Assembly (NCBI RefSeq): GCF_007559005.1
Contig: NZ_CP041763.1
Coordinates: forward strand, 2,016,463-2,080,462
Direction: 5' to 3'
DNA: 64,000 nt
DNA from: Gordonia zhaorongruii
GTDB taxonomy: Bacteria; Actinomycetota; Actinomycetes; Mycobacteriales; Mycobacteriaceae
This document shows, piece after piece, positions 43,372-52,811 of this stretch. A program made the position numbers and the translations under genes. Below the pieces are notes generated by a model. It did not search any database. It saw only the letters and a program-made list of their open reading frames with translations, and had not been told where the DNA came from. Every line of letters begins with the position of its first letter. Position 1 is the stretch's first letter.

Positions 43372-43446
43372 TGCCCCGTGTCGGGCTCGAACCGACGAAT
43401 AACCGCTTTATGAGAGCGGGGCCTTAACCAACTTGGCTAACGGGGC
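43372..43446 (-). tRNA. tRNA with CAU anticodon (Met or AUA-decoding Ile)
   Basis: A 75-nt cloverleaf on the minus strand: GCCCCGT pairs perfectly with ACGGGGC, with discriminator A. The D arm is GCCAAGTTGGTTAAGGC, the anticodon loop CTCATAA gives CAT, and the T arm is GTCGGTTCGAGCCCGAC. It has no C1-A72 mismatch, so it is not an initiator. Elongator Met and Ile2 (lysidine-modified) cannot be told apart with confidence. Confidence 0.92.
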
Positions 43447-43516
43447 CGCTTCAGATTACCGGCGCACCTGCCGAGCCTCGCTTCGGCCCTCACCCTGCGG
43501 CACACCCGCTCAACCG

Positions 43517-45532
43517 TCAGCGACTCCGGGTCATCTGGGCGAAGTCGCGCTCCGACCGACGTTGCGTGTACCGGTACACCGCTCCGATGAACAAGGCGAA
43601 GACGGCGATGCCGATCAGCTGTCCCCAGTCACCGAGCTGATCGCCGATCACGGCGAGCGGTTCGTCGTCGCCGGTGGCCGCTACGATGCCGGCGAACACC
43701 ACGCCGTAGAGGCTCTCACCGACGATGAGGCCGGTGGCGAGCAGGACGCCGAGACGCTTCTTGCGTTCGCTGTCCACAGCATCGCGGTCGGCCCACTTGT
43801 TGTAGTACCGTCCGATGAACGCACCAACCGGGATGATGAGCGTCAGCGCCATCGGCAGGTACATGCCCATGCCGACAGCCAACGGTGGGAGGCTGAACTT
43901 CGAGGTGCGCTTGAGGACCTCGTCCACGATGATGACGACCACTCCGACCAGTGCTCCGATTCCGACGAGCGCCCAGTTCAGATCGCCGCCGAACACGCCC
44001 TCCGAGAGCGCCGACAGCAGCCCCGCCTGCGGCGCCGCGAGCGCCTGATCGGTGGCGCCGGGCGCACCCTGGAAACCGAACGCGTTCTGCATCAGGTCGA
44101 GGATCGGCGGGATGATGGCGGCGCCGAACAGCACGCCGATGATCAACGCGACCTGCTGCTTCCACGGCGTCGCGCCGACGAGCTGACCGGTCTTGAGGTC
44201 CTGCAGATTGTCGTTCGAAATGGTGGCCACACCGAATACGACTGCCGCCGTGAACAGCGTGTACGCGATGAGTGCGTCGGTCTGCCCAGCGTCCTCGGCA
44301 CCACCGTGGGTGAGCTTGATCAGCAGTGCAGCGAACAGCACCACCAGGATGCCGACGCCGGAGATCGGGCTGTTGGACGATCCGATGAGTCCGGCCATGT
44401 AGCCGCAGACTGCGGCGACCACGAGGCCGATGAGGAGTACGAACACGACGCTGACGCCGACCACGCCGGCCGCGCTGTCGGAGATCGCACTGTTGGACGC
44501 GAAGTCCCACAGCAGCCAGCCGATGGGGATCATCGAGATGAGGACGGTGAGGCCGACGTACTGGATGGGGATGTCCCGTTCCATGACGTCGACGGTTGCA
44601 CCGGAGCGACGCGCCTTCGCGCTGGCCATCGCGGCGATGATGCCCTTGAGGATCGGACCGATGACGGTCGCGAGCGTCCAGATGGCGGCGATGGCGATCG
44701 CTCCCGCGCCGATCATGCGGACCTCGTCGCTGAAGACCCCGTCGACGAAGTCGGCCAGCTCGCCGGTGGCGGGCGTGCTCCCCCACGTGCGGATGGGCAG
44801 CATGACGAAGAACGAGATCACCATGCCGACGAGCATCGCGATCCCGACAGCGACGCCCACGAGATGCCCCACACCGATGAGAGCGAGCGAGAGGCTCGCG
44901 CCCATCATGGTGCTGCCCGATCCCACGCGGAACGCCGTGCTCACCGATGACGAGAGAACCTTGAGCGAGCCGAGGAGCGAGAAGACCGCTGCGGCGATGG
45001 AGCCGACGACGATGGCTCGCATCCCGCCGCGGTTCTGGTCGATGCCCTGCGAATCCGGGTCCGTCTCGTCGTCCGCGGCGGCCTCGCCCACCTTCAGCAC
45101 CTCGGCTGCGGCGACGCCTTCCGGGTACGGCAGATCGGAGCCGGTCACCAGCGCTCGGCGCAGCGGAATCGAGTACATGACGCCGAGGATGCCGCCGATG
45201 GCGCAGACCGCGACCGTCGTCCAGTACGGGAAGCCGGTCCACCAGCCGATCATTATCAGGCCGGGCAGCACGAAGATGATCGCCGACAGAGTGCCGGCCG
45301 CCGATGCGATCGTCTGAACGATGTTGTTCTCGACGATCGAATGATTCTTGAAGTACCGGAGGATCGACATCGAGATCACGGCGGCCGGAATGGCAGTCGC
45401 AAAGGTGATGCCGACTTTGAGACCGAGGTAGACGTTCGCCGCAGTGAACACCAGTGTGATCAGTCCGCCGAGAACGACGGAGCGAATCGTCAGTTCGCGC
45501 GCGCCTGATCTGGCCGTCTGCGGTCGAGACAT
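43517..45532 (-). CDS. OPT family oligopeptide transporter
   Basis: A 671-residue membrane transporter with about 15-16 hydrophobic spans. It starts MSRPQTARSGARELTIRSVVLGG; typical OPT blocks are NVYLGLKVGITFATAIPAAV, YPEGVAAAEVLKVGE, GSSNSPISGVGIL and NDNLQDLKTGQLVGATPWKQQ. This prokaryotic branch (TIGR00733-like) is thought to import oligopeptides or metal chelates with protons; the substrate is unknown. The ATG at 45532 follows GAGAGGA. Alone between the tRNA and dnaG. Confidence 0.9.
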   Translation of the reverse strand: MSRPQTARSGARELTIRSVVLGGLITLVFTAANVYLGLKVGITFATAIPAAVISMSILRYFKNHSIVENNIVQTIASAAGTLSAIIFVLPGLIMIGWWTGFPYWTTVAVCAIGGILGVMYSIPLRRALVTGSDLPYPEGVAAAEVLKVGEAAADDETDPDSQGIDQNRGGMRAIVVGSIAAAVFSLLGSLKVLSSSVSTAFRVGSGSTMMGASLSLALIGVGHLVGVAVGIAMLVGMVISFFVMLPIRTWGSTPATGELADFVDGVFSDEVRMIGAGAIAIAAIWTLATVIGPILKGIIAAMASAKARRSGATVDVMERDIPIQYVGLTVLISMIPIGWLLWDFASNSAISDSAAGVVGVSVVFVLLIGLVVAAVCGYMAGLIGSSNSPISGVGILVVLFAALLIKLTHGGAEDAGQTDALIAYTLFTAAVVFGVATISNDNLQDLKTGQLVGATPWKQQVALIIGVLFGAAIIPPILDLMQNAFGFQGAPGATDQALAAPQAGLLSALSEGVFGGDLNWALVGIGALVGVVVIIVDEVLKRTSKFSLPPLAVGMGMYLPMALTLIIPVGAFIGRYYNKWADRDAVDSERKKRLGVLLATGLIVGESLYGVVFAGIVAATGDDEPLAVIGDQLGDWGQLIGIAVFALFIGAVYRYTQRRSERDFAQMTRSR

Positions 45533-45683
45533 GCGGGGTCCTCTCAAGAAACGTGGATTGCTCCGGTGCCTCACCGCAGTGAGACTCGCTGTCCCACGAT
45601 AGGACTCATGCCGCCGCTTCATGTCGTGCATCCCCGTTTACGCCCGATTTGCCGCGAATCCGTCTTGCGGTCGAGCGACCCGG

Positions 45684-47597
45684 CTACAGCGCTTCGACGC
45701 CCGCGTCGACGGCCTGCTCCAGCAGACTCCGCCGGTACGCCTCGAGTGCGACGAGGTCACCGAAGAGAGCGTTGTAACCGTCGGGATCGGTACCCGGCGA
45801 CATCCGGCGCAGTTTGGATTTGATGTCGGCGATCTGGGAGCCGACCCAGACTTCCTGTGACCGCGCGAGAACACTCGAGATGAAGCGCGGGATCTTGTCG
45901 TCCTCGACGGGCATCGCCTCGACGGCGAGCTCGGTGACCAGTGGCGCGAGCGCAGTGTCGTCGAGCGCCTGCGCGACGGCCTCCACCCAGGCTGCGCCGC
46001 CGAGCCCGCTCGCGGCTCCGCCGGCTTCGGCCACTGCGTTCCGGATGCGCAGATACGAGCCGTCGGTGAAGCACTCGCCCGGCAGTGAGTCGAAGACGGT
46101 CCCGGCGATCGCCGGGTACTGCAGTGCCGCCTTGAGCGCCTCGCGTTGCGGCCACAGTCGAGGGTCATTGCGCAACGGTCGCGCGGTGGGCGGGGCCGAC
46201 ATCGCCTCGGGGCGCGTCCGGCTGGTGCCGCGACCATTCCGGCCACTGCCCCCGCCCCCGCGGCCGGACTTGCCCGCGATCCCGCGGACGCGCGAGAGCA
46301 CCTGGGCCACGTCTTCCCAGCCGACCCATCCGGCGAGCTGACGAGCGTATTCGTCGCGCAGCGCCACGTCGCGGATGCGGGCGACGACGGGGACCGTGTC
46401 GCGCAGCGCGGCCACGCGCCCTTCCGCGGTATCGAGGTCGTGTTTGCGCATCAGCGCCTTGATCGCGAACTGGAACATGGGAATGCGCCGGGCGACGAGG
46501 TCGCGCACGGCGGGATCGCCGGATTCCTGCCGCAGTTCACACGGATCCATGCCATCGGGCGCGACCGCGACGAAGGTCTGCCCGGCGATCGACTGCTCAC
46601 CTTCGAATGCCTTGAGTGCCGCCGCCTGTCCTGCGTCGTCACCGTCGAAGGTGTAGATCACCTCACCGCGGAAGTACGAGTCGTCCATCATCAGCCGGCG
46701 AATGAGCGCGAGGTGGTCCTCGCCGAACGCGGTGCCGCACGACGCGACGGCGGTGTCGACGCCGGCGGCATGCATCGCCATCACGTCCGTGTAGCCCTCG
46801 ACGATCACGACCTGGTGCGTCTTGGCGATGTGCTTCTTCGCCAGGTCCAGACCGAACAGCACCTGCTTCTTCTTGTAGAGCATGGTCTCGGGAGTGTTCA
46901 TGTACTTGCCGAGATTGTCGTCGTCGAAGAGCTTGCGCGCCCCGAAGCCGATGACGTCGCCACCGAGGTTTCGGATCGGCCAGAGCAGTCTGCGGTGGAA
47001 CCGGTCGATCGGCCCGCGTTTACCCTGCTTCGCCAGGCCTGCGGCTTCGAGTTCCGCGAACGTGAAGCCCTGGTTCAGCATGGCCTTGGTCATCGTGTCC
47101 CAGCCCGCCGGCGCGTACCCGCAGCCGAATTTCTCAGCGGCGGTGCCATCGAAACCGCGGTCCTTCAAGAAGTCCCGGGCGGTCTGCGCGTCGGCGGTGC
47201 GCAGTTGCTCTGCGTAATACCGCTGTGCGGCTGCATTGGCGGCGACGAGCCGGGCGCGAGTGCCGCGGTCGCGCACGATCGCGGTACCGCCGCCTTCGTA
47301 GCTGATCCGGTAGCCGATGCGGTCCGCGAGCTGCTCGACGGCCTCGACGAAGCTGACATGCTCCTGCTTCTGCAGGAAGCTGTACACGTCACCGCCCTCG
47401 CCGCAGCCGAAGCAGTGGAAGTGGCCGTGATGCGGGCGGACGTGGAACGACGGCGTCTTCTCGTCGTGGAACGGACACAGCCCCGTCATCCGGTCCGAGC
47501 CGGCCTGGCGGAGCGCGACGTAGTCGCCGATGATCTCCTCGATACGCGTCTGCTCGCGGATGGCCGCGATGTCGCGATCTGGGATACGTCCTGACAC
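45684..47597 (-). CDS. dnaG: DNA primase
   Basis: A 637-residue primase that makes RNA primers at the replication fork. The N-terminal CHC2 zinc site is CPFHDEKTPSFHV to FHCFGCGEGGD (Cys41, His44, Cys62, Cys65). The catalytic core has GFGARKLFDD and the TOPRIM motif VVIVEGYTDVMAMHAAGVD with the following ASCGTAF and IYTFDGDDAGQAA. The C-terminal helicase-binding region (about 480-637) is Ala/Val-rich, preceded by a Gly/Arg-rich linker (GRGGGGSGRNGRG). GTG start at 47597. Confidence 0.96.
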   Translation of the reverse strand: MSGRIPDRDIAAIREQTRIEEIIGDYVALRQAGSDRMTGLCPFHDEKTPSFHVRPHHGHFHCFGCGEGGDVYSFLQKQEHVSFVEAVEQLADRIGYRISYEGGGTAIVRDRGTRARLVAANAAAQRYYAEQLRTADAQTARDFLKDRGFDGTAAEKFGCGYAPAGWDTMTKAMLNQGFTFAELEAAGLAKQGKRGPIDRFHRRLLWPIRNLGGDVIGFGARKLFDDDNLGKYMNTPETMLYKKKQVLFGLDLAKKHIAKTHQVVIVEGYTDVMAMHAAGVDTAVASCGTAFGEDHLALIRRLMMDDSYFRGEVIYTFDGDDAGQAAALKAFEGEQSIAGQTFVAVAPDGMDPCELRQESGDPAVRDLVARRIPMFQFAIKALMRKHDLDTAEGRVAALRDTVPVVARIRDVALRDEYARQLAGWVGWEDVAQVLSRVRGIAGKSGRGGGGSGRNGRGTSRTRPEAMSAPPTARPLRNDPRLWPQREALKAALQYPAIAGTVFDSLPGECFTDGSYLRIRNAVAEAGGAASGLGGAAWVEAVAQALDDTALAPLVTELAVEAMPVEDDKIPRFISSVLARSQEVWVGSQIADIKSKLRRMSPGTDPDGYNALFGDLVALEAYRRSLLEQAVDAGVEAL

Positions 47598-47704
47598 GCC
47601 ACCATCCTAGTCGGGCGCGCGGCGCCCTCCCGGCACGGGACGCACCGCCGCGACCGTTGCAGGTCGTCGGAGGTCCCGGCCCGGCAGGAACGCGTACCCC
47701 TTAT

Positions 47705-47884
47705 TCAGTCCTCTTCGACGACCTTGGCACCGTCGGAAGCCCGTTGCACGGCCTCGGTCCCCTTGATGGCGCCTTCTTTGGACGCGTACGGCTGCCCGGT
47801 GGCGACGATCTCGCCGTTCCCGGCGATCAGTGAGAAGTAGTACTTGCCGCCTGCGTTCTTCTTGATCTTGAAGGTTCCTGCCAT
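47705..47884 (-). CDS. DUF1508 (YegP-like) small protein
   Basis: A 59-residue protein consisting of one DUF1508 unit: MAGTFKIKKNAGGKYYFSL, then AGNGEIVATGQPYASKEGA and a conserved GTEAVQRA block. Bacterial YegP has two such units. The family folds as a small beta-beta-alpha module of unknown role. The ATG follows an ideal AAGGAGG site with 6-bp spacing. Confidence 0.87.
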   Translation of the reverse strand: MAGTFKIKKNAGGKYYFSLIAGNGEIVATGQPYASKEGAIKGTEAVQRASDGAKVVEED

Positions 47885-48088
47885 GGGACCTTCCTCCTTA
47901 GTCAGATGAGGAATCCGCACTCTGCGAACTCCACTTCGATCGTGCAACGAATCAGGTGCTCCTGCATCTCGGGCGGCACTTGTCGGATTCTGTCGGACCT
48001 CCGCCCTATCGTTAGCGCTACATCGAACATACGAGCGAATGGATCGTCACAGCCAGGCGAGGCATCCGCCCGAACCGAAGGAGTAGCC

Positions 48089-48565
48089 ATGTGTGAATTC
48101 GACTCTCGATGCAGCGGATCCGACGATCTGATCGGTAACGCCCTCTCGTTGATCGCGCGCGGATCCTGGGCCGTCACCGGGGTGTACGGCGACGAAGCGG
48201 AGCCTCCCATCGCGTACACGAGCGGTCTCACCGAACTCGGCCGACCGGAACTCGTCATCACCGGGATCGAGCCCGAGTACGCAGGTCCCCTTCTCAACGA
48301 GGCGGCCGCTCGCATAGTTGCGGCACCGGGTCTGCGCCCGCCCACCACGTTGTCGGACTTGCAGTCCGCACGCGGATTCGACTTCGCGATGATCGACGTG
48401 ATCGACGCGTCGCAGCTGAAGGTCACGGCCATGCTGTTCGGTCAGTCGTTCCAAGCCGCCCAGCTGGTGTGGACGGATTCCAACGGTCGCCTGCCCTGGG
48501 ACCGCGGCTATTCGCTGGCACCTGACGAGCAGCCACTGCTCGGGGTCGCGACGACGGCAGCGTAG
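48089..48565 (+). CDS. DUF4262 family protein
   Basis: A 158-residue protein of the DUF4262 type. Typical blocks are RGSWAVTGVYGDEAEPPIAYT, TELGRPELVITGIEPEYAGPLLNEAA, and LFGQSFQAAQLVWTDSNGRLPWDRGY (core VWTDSNGRLPWD). The C-terminal WTDxxGxxPWD pattern is a family hallmark. Function is unknown; such proteins are often single-domain accessory genes. ATG follows AAGGAG by 5 bp. It converges on the large gene, 26 bp between stops. Confidence 0.83.
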   Translation: MCEFDSRCSGSDDLIGNALSLIARGSWAVTGVYGDEAEPPIAYTSGLTELGRPELVITGIEPEYAGPLLNEAAARIVAAPGLRPPTTLSDLQSARGFDFAMIDVIDASQLKVTAMLFGQSFQAAQLVWTDSNGRLPWDRGYSLAPDEQPLLGVATTAA

Positions 48566-48591
48566 CGGCCGGGAGCGCGCTGGCTCGCCGC

Positions 48592-51500
48592 TCAGGCCTG
48601 GGCGGCGAGCGCCCCGGCCCGGACGGCGACCGCATTGGCGATCAGCAGATCTGCAGCCACCATGCCGGGGAAGTAGTCGGCGATAACCGCCCACATCGCG
48701 CGGCCCTCGTCGGTCAGTTCACCCTTCTTGAGCTGGCCGTACGCCTGGAGTCGCGCGATGGCTGCGAAGGTCATCGACTGCATCGACAGCAGCATCCACG
48801 GGTTACTGCCGGTGTCGACCCGGTCGAGCGCCTCGTTGCGGGCCGCGATCAGGTCGTACATCTGAGGCGACGACCGGCGGACGTCGCGCAGCATCGTGTT
48901 CACGTGGCGCGACGCTTCGAGACTCACCGGGTGCGCCATCCAGTCGGCCCTCTGGTGGAAAGCGTCGATGGTGGCACTGGTGCGCATGTCGAGGTCCAGG
49001 ACCGGACCTGGCACGAGTCGGAAGTGCTCGAACAGCATGTCGACTTGTTCGCGACTCATCGAGTCGACGGCCAGGACGTTGCGGTCGAAGACGCCGGTGC
49101 GAGGATCACTCATGCGTCCCGTCGCGAGCAGTCGCAGCAGTTCGTCGCCGCCGAAACCAGTCAGGTAGGCCTGGATCTCGTCGTGGTCGGTGTGCGACGG
49201 GTCGACGATGGCGGCGGTCGCGAGGGTGCATCCGATGTAGGGGTTCGGGTGAAAGGACCAGTCGCCGTCGGGCATCACGAACGGCTGCTCGCCGAGGCCG
49301 GATCGGATAAGCATCGCGGGGATGCGTGCAGGTGCGACGGGGCTGTCGCCGAGAGCGATCAGCGAGGCCGTCGGGTCAGCCGCGAGGATCTCGTCGGCCG
49401 GCGCGGATGCGGCCGCCTCGAGGGTGTCAACGGTGTCGTCATCGCCGGTGCCCGCCTCGGCTGCCAGGACGGCATCGAGCCGCATCCACTCAGCGGTCAG
49501 CGGCCCGACGGTCGTGTCTGCGCTGGGCTCCCCCGCCGGGACCGACGGCGCGTCGCGCACGATCGTCGCCACGGGTGCCTCCTCGGTCTCACCCTCCTCG
49601 TCGGCGATGAGCGCGACGAGGGTGCCGTCGGTCAGCCGCCGGGACGCGTCGACGATGCTCCGGGTCGAGAGCGCGAACTCGGCTCCTGAACGTTCCTCGG
49701 CATCCCACTCGCGGACGATGTCGAGGTCGGCGTCGAGTAACGCGAACGACGCATCGACCGCACCCGGCACGTACACGGCGATGCGGCGGTGGTCGGCAGC
49801 AGCGACATCTATCACGGCCAGGCTGGTCTGCCACGCCGCGGGGGCACCGGGGCGTTCGATGCGCACCAGCGCGTGCGGCGGCCGCACCACCAGCCGCAGT
49901 GACTGGTCACCGACGGTCACTCCGGTTGGACGCTCCGCGTCGCCGGGCCCGAACTCGACCTCGTCGGCGTCGACTGCCAGCCCGGCCTCGGCAGCGTCCG
50001 CATCGACGGTGAAGGTGGTCACCGATTCCGCGAGCCCTTCTTCGGAAGGGAGACGAACGGCCGGGTCGTGAGCGGCATCGAGGCCCTCCACGACGACTGC
50101 AACGCGGCGCAGATCCAATCCGTACGAGTCGCTGACGGCGATCACGTATCGCCCCAGAAGGGGTTCATAGATTCCGTCGAACGGGTCGGCGGAGGTGATG
50201 TAGTCGGCGGAAGCCCACGGGCAGTCGACCATCCACTCGAGGTCGCCTGCCCGCCGGACTCGAACACGCCATTCTTTGACATCGTCGCCCGCATGCGCGG
50301 GGAGGTCGACGAGCGGCCGTTCGCCGAACACCGGGTCTCCCTCGCGTGTGGTGATTCCCGGCAGTGCGTCGGGCAGTTCGATGCTGGGCGACTCGATGGG
50401 CCGCACGCGTCGCGTCTGCCCGGCACGGCCGTCGCGCGTCACGGTGAATTCGCGGTGCCCGGCGAGGTCGAGGGTGCACAGCAGCCAGCCGTCCCACGGT
50501 CCGGCCTCACTGTCCACGACGGTGACTGCGCGGCCCTGAGATCCGGTGAACTGCGCGTCATTCGGCACCAGCGCAAGGACCTCGCCCGGGGGCAGTGTCC
50601 GGTGCCGCGACATGCTGCGACCGTCCGGAGCGAAGAGCACTACCGGGTCGCCGGGCACCAGCACCGGCAGGGAGCGCCGAGCACCGCTATCGAGGTTGAC
50701 CAGGACGCATTCGCGCAGAGCCGAGGTCACCGGCACCAGCGCCGCTTCACCGGCGCCGACCGTGACCTGCTCGGGTGCATCGCCGGCCCACGCGCGCCAG
50801 GTGGCGGCCTCGTCCCCCGCCGGCACGACCACGTTGAGGGTGCCTTCGGCTGCGTCGTAGCGCAGGACCGGCGATCGTCCGGTGCACAGTTCGACGGCGC
50901 CGTCGTTGCCGTCGAGGAACGAGGCCCGTTCCAGTCGGGCGATCAGCGTGTCGAGAATCGTCGGCGGAAGATCGGTGTTCGAGGGGCGCATCGCGTGCGG
51001 AGACCACGTGACCGGCTGCGCCACACTGGCGACGAGCGCAGCGCACAGTCGCGCGAGGATCGTCACCGCGACGTCGGGCGCATGGTCGAGGAGCGCCCGG
51101 AAGGCGCCCGGCAGTTGCGCCTGGCGGTGCTCGAAACCCGGCTCGGTCAGATAGTCCAGTACAGCGGTCCCCGAGGGTTCTCGTCCCGCCGCCACGTGCC
51201 GTTCGATGACGTCGATGAGCGTCCCGACCGCGTGGTCGGGCAGCCCGGCGTGAAGTTCCAGGAGCGGCAGCAGGTTCGGTGCACCCGCGTTCGGACTGCG
51301 CAAGGCTTCGACGTCGCGGAGACCGGTAGCGGTCAGCATGTCCCCTGCGAAGTCGGTGACGGCTGCTTCGAGCGCCGGGTCACGATCGATACCCGCCGCG
51401 TCGGCGAATCCCGCCCAGAAGTCGGTTGCCGCATCCTCACGGAGTGCGGCGTGCCAGACGAGCGCCGCGATCGTGAGCGCCGGATTGCGGGAGATCACGG

Positions 51501-51669
51501 CGAGGTGTGCACCTGCGGGGAGCTCGCCCACCACTGCGCCGAACCTCTGCTGCGCCCGGGTTAGTTCGTCGCGGGTGGGGTTCGCTTCGACGAGCAGGTC
51601 GACGCCGCCCAACCTGGCGCTGATACAGGTGTCGATCTCGTTGTCCTGCAGAGTCGCCGAGCCGGTCAT
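48592..51669 (-). CDS. Large uncharacterised protein, 1025 residues
   Basis: A long protein that I do not recognise. The ATG at 51669 precedes TGSATLQDNEIDTCI; further in-frame sequence upstream (to 51843) lacks conserved character and a ribosome site. Residues about 1-290 look helical, with a block DFWAGFADAAGIDRDPALEA and LLELHAGLPDHAVGTLIDVI. Residues about 300-700 look beta-rich (GGxxVTLxV-type strands, Asp/Val repeats) with many short strands, as in a carbohydrate- or Ig-like scaffold. The C-terminal ~250 residues are again helical (RSSPQMYDLIAARNEAL, WMLLSMQSMTFAAIARLQAYG). No signal peptide, membrane span or nucleotide motif is seen. Large orphan proteins of this kind occur in conflict loci, but that is only a lead. 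Confidence 0.7.
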   Translation of the reverse strand: MTGSATLQDNEIDTCISARLGGVDLLVEANPTRDELTRAQQRFGAVVGELPAGAHLAVISRNPALTIAALVWHAALREDAATDFWAGFADAAGIDRDPALEAAVTDFAGDMLTATGLRDVEALRSPNAGAPNLLPLLELHAGLPDHAVGTLIDVIERHVAAGREPSGTAVLDYLTEPGFEHRQAQLPGAFRALLDHAPDVAVTILARLCAALVASVAQPVTWSPHAMRPSNTDLPPTILDTLIARLERASFLDGNDGAVELCTGRSPVLRYDAAEGTLNVVVPAGDEAATWRAWAGDAPEQVTVGAGEAALVPVTSALRECVLVNLDSGARRSLPVLVPGDPVVLFAPDGRSMSRHRTLPPGEVLALVPNDAQFTGSQGRAVTVVDSEAGPWDGWLLCTLDLAGHREFTVTRDGRAGQTRRVRPIESPSIELPDALPGITTREGDPVFGERPLVDLPAHAGDDVKEWRVRVRRAGDLEWMVDCPWASADYITSADPFDGIYEPLLGRYVIAVSDSYGLDLRRVAVVVEGLDAAHDPAVRLPSEEGLAESVTTFTVDADAAEAGLAVDADEVEFGPGDAERPTGVTVGDQSLRLVVRPPHALVRIERPGAPAAWQTSLAVIDVAAADHRRIAVYVPGAVDASFALLDADLDIVREWDAEERSGAEFALSTRSIVDASRRLTDGTLVALIADEEGETEEAPVATIVRDAPSVPAGEPSADTTVGPLTAEWMRLDAVLAAEAGTGDDDTVDTLEAAASAPADEILAADPTASLIALGDSPVAPARIPAMLIRSGLGEQPFVMPDGDWSFHPNPYIGCTLATAAIVDPSHTDHDEIQAYLTGFGGDELLRLLATGRMSDPRTGVFDRNVLAVDSMSREQVDMLFEHFRLVPGPVLDLDMRTSATIDAFHQRADWMAHPVSLEASRHVNTMLRDVRRSSPQMYDLIAARNEALDRVDTGSNPWMLLSMQSMTFAAIARLQAYGQLKKGELTDEGRAMWAVIADYFPGMVAADLLIANAVAVRAGALAAQA

Positions 51670-51969
51670 GCGCGCTGTTTCACCACACCTTTTATCTGGG
51701 TCGGTGTCGAGGATTCCCGGCACCGTCGTGTCTCGATTCGATCGGCCGACGGACTGCCGCGAACCGACCGAGGCAAGGACACAAGGTACCCGCCGAGTGG
51801 CCGACGATTCGAGCCCGCTCGGCGCGTCTGTGGGAAGCCTCACGCGGACGTCGGATCCGTGCCCTCAACACCGGACCCCGGCGGCCTCATCTCTGCCAGA
51901 CTCACAGATGAGCGAAAGTGACCGGGACCGGCGCTCAGCCGTCGCGGGGCGACCGACGAAAGGGCTCGG
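51670..51969. other. Intergenic, upstream of the large gene and the hydrolase
   Basis: This 300-bp divergent gap holds no gene, RNA or clear operator that I can support. An in-frame extension of the large gene reaches 51843 without features. It must contain the promoters of both divergent genes, but no hexamer pair stands out. Confidence 0.5.
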
Positions 51970-52800
51970 ATGGACCGGTTCTCGCATGATGGTCTCACCT
52001 TCGACGTCGTCGATTCCGGCCCCGCCGACGGTGACGTGGTGGTTCTGCTCCACGGTTTCCCGCAGACGGCGACCTCGTGGTCGAAAGTGTCGAAGGTTCT
52101 CACCGACAATGGTTTTCGCACCGTGGCACCGACCCAGCGCGGCTACTCCCCCGGCGCGCGCCCACGCGGTCGCCGGAGTTACCGGATGAGCGCACTCGTC
52201 GGCGACGTCGTCGAACTGATCGATCAGCTCGGTGCCGGCAAGGTGCACCTGGTGGGCCACGATTGGGGCGCCGCGGTCGCCTGGTCGGTGGCCGCCGCAC
52301 ACCCGGATCTCGTCCGGTCGCTGACGTCGGTCTCGGTTCCGCACCCCGGCGCGTTCCTCGAGTCCATGATGCGCAGCAAGCAGATCCTACGGTCCTGGTA
52401 CATGTTCGTGTTCCAGATCCCGTGGCTGCCCGAACGGGCCGCGACAGGTCGCCCCGACGGCTTCGCCGGGATGCTGACCCGCACCGGCATGACCCGCACC
52501 GAAACCGAGGTGGTGCGTCGCGAGGTCCTCGAATCGGGTGCACTGACCGGCGGGCTCAACTGGTACCGCGCCATGTTCCTCAGCGGACCGAAGGATCTCC
52601 AGCGCCGCGTCCGCGTGCCCACGACACACGTGTGGAGCGACTGCGACTCCGCCCTCGATCGCTGCGGAGCCGAATTGGCGAAGGACTACGTGCGCGCCGA
52701 CTACCGCCTGGAGGTCATGGAGGGCGTCTCGCACTGGATTCCCGACCACCGTCCAGCGGAGTTGGCCGAGATCATCCTGGCGCGGATCGCACGGTCCTGA
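51970..52800 (+). CDS. Alpha/beta hydrolase, epoxide hydrolase-like
   Basis: A 276-residue hydrolase. The oxyanion element is LLHGFPQTATSW, the nucleophile elbow GHDWGAAVAWSVAAAHP has Asp98 rather than Ser, typical of epoxide hydrolases and haloalkane dehalogenases, and the catalytic His is in EGVSHWIPDHRP. The acid is likely Asp in WSDCDSALD. A cap of about 100 residues separates the halves. Epoxide hydrolase is the best guess; the substrate is unknown. Convergent with the FAD oxidase gene, 11 bp between stops. Confidence 0.87.
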   Translation: MDRFSHDGLTFDVVDSGPADGDVVVLLHGFPQTATSWSKVSKVLTDNGFRTVAPTQRGYSPGARPRGRRSYRMSALVGDVVELIDQLGAGKVHLVGHDWGAAVAWSVAAAHPDLVRSLTSVSVPHPGAFLESMMRSKQILRSWYMFVFQIPWLPERAATGRPDGFAGMLTRTGMTRTETEVVRREVLESGALTGGLNWYRAMFLSGPKDLQRRVRVPTTHVWSDCDSALDRCGAELAKDYVRADYRLEVMEGVSHWIPDHRPAELAEIILARIARS

Positions 52801-52811
52801 GTCGCCCTCCG

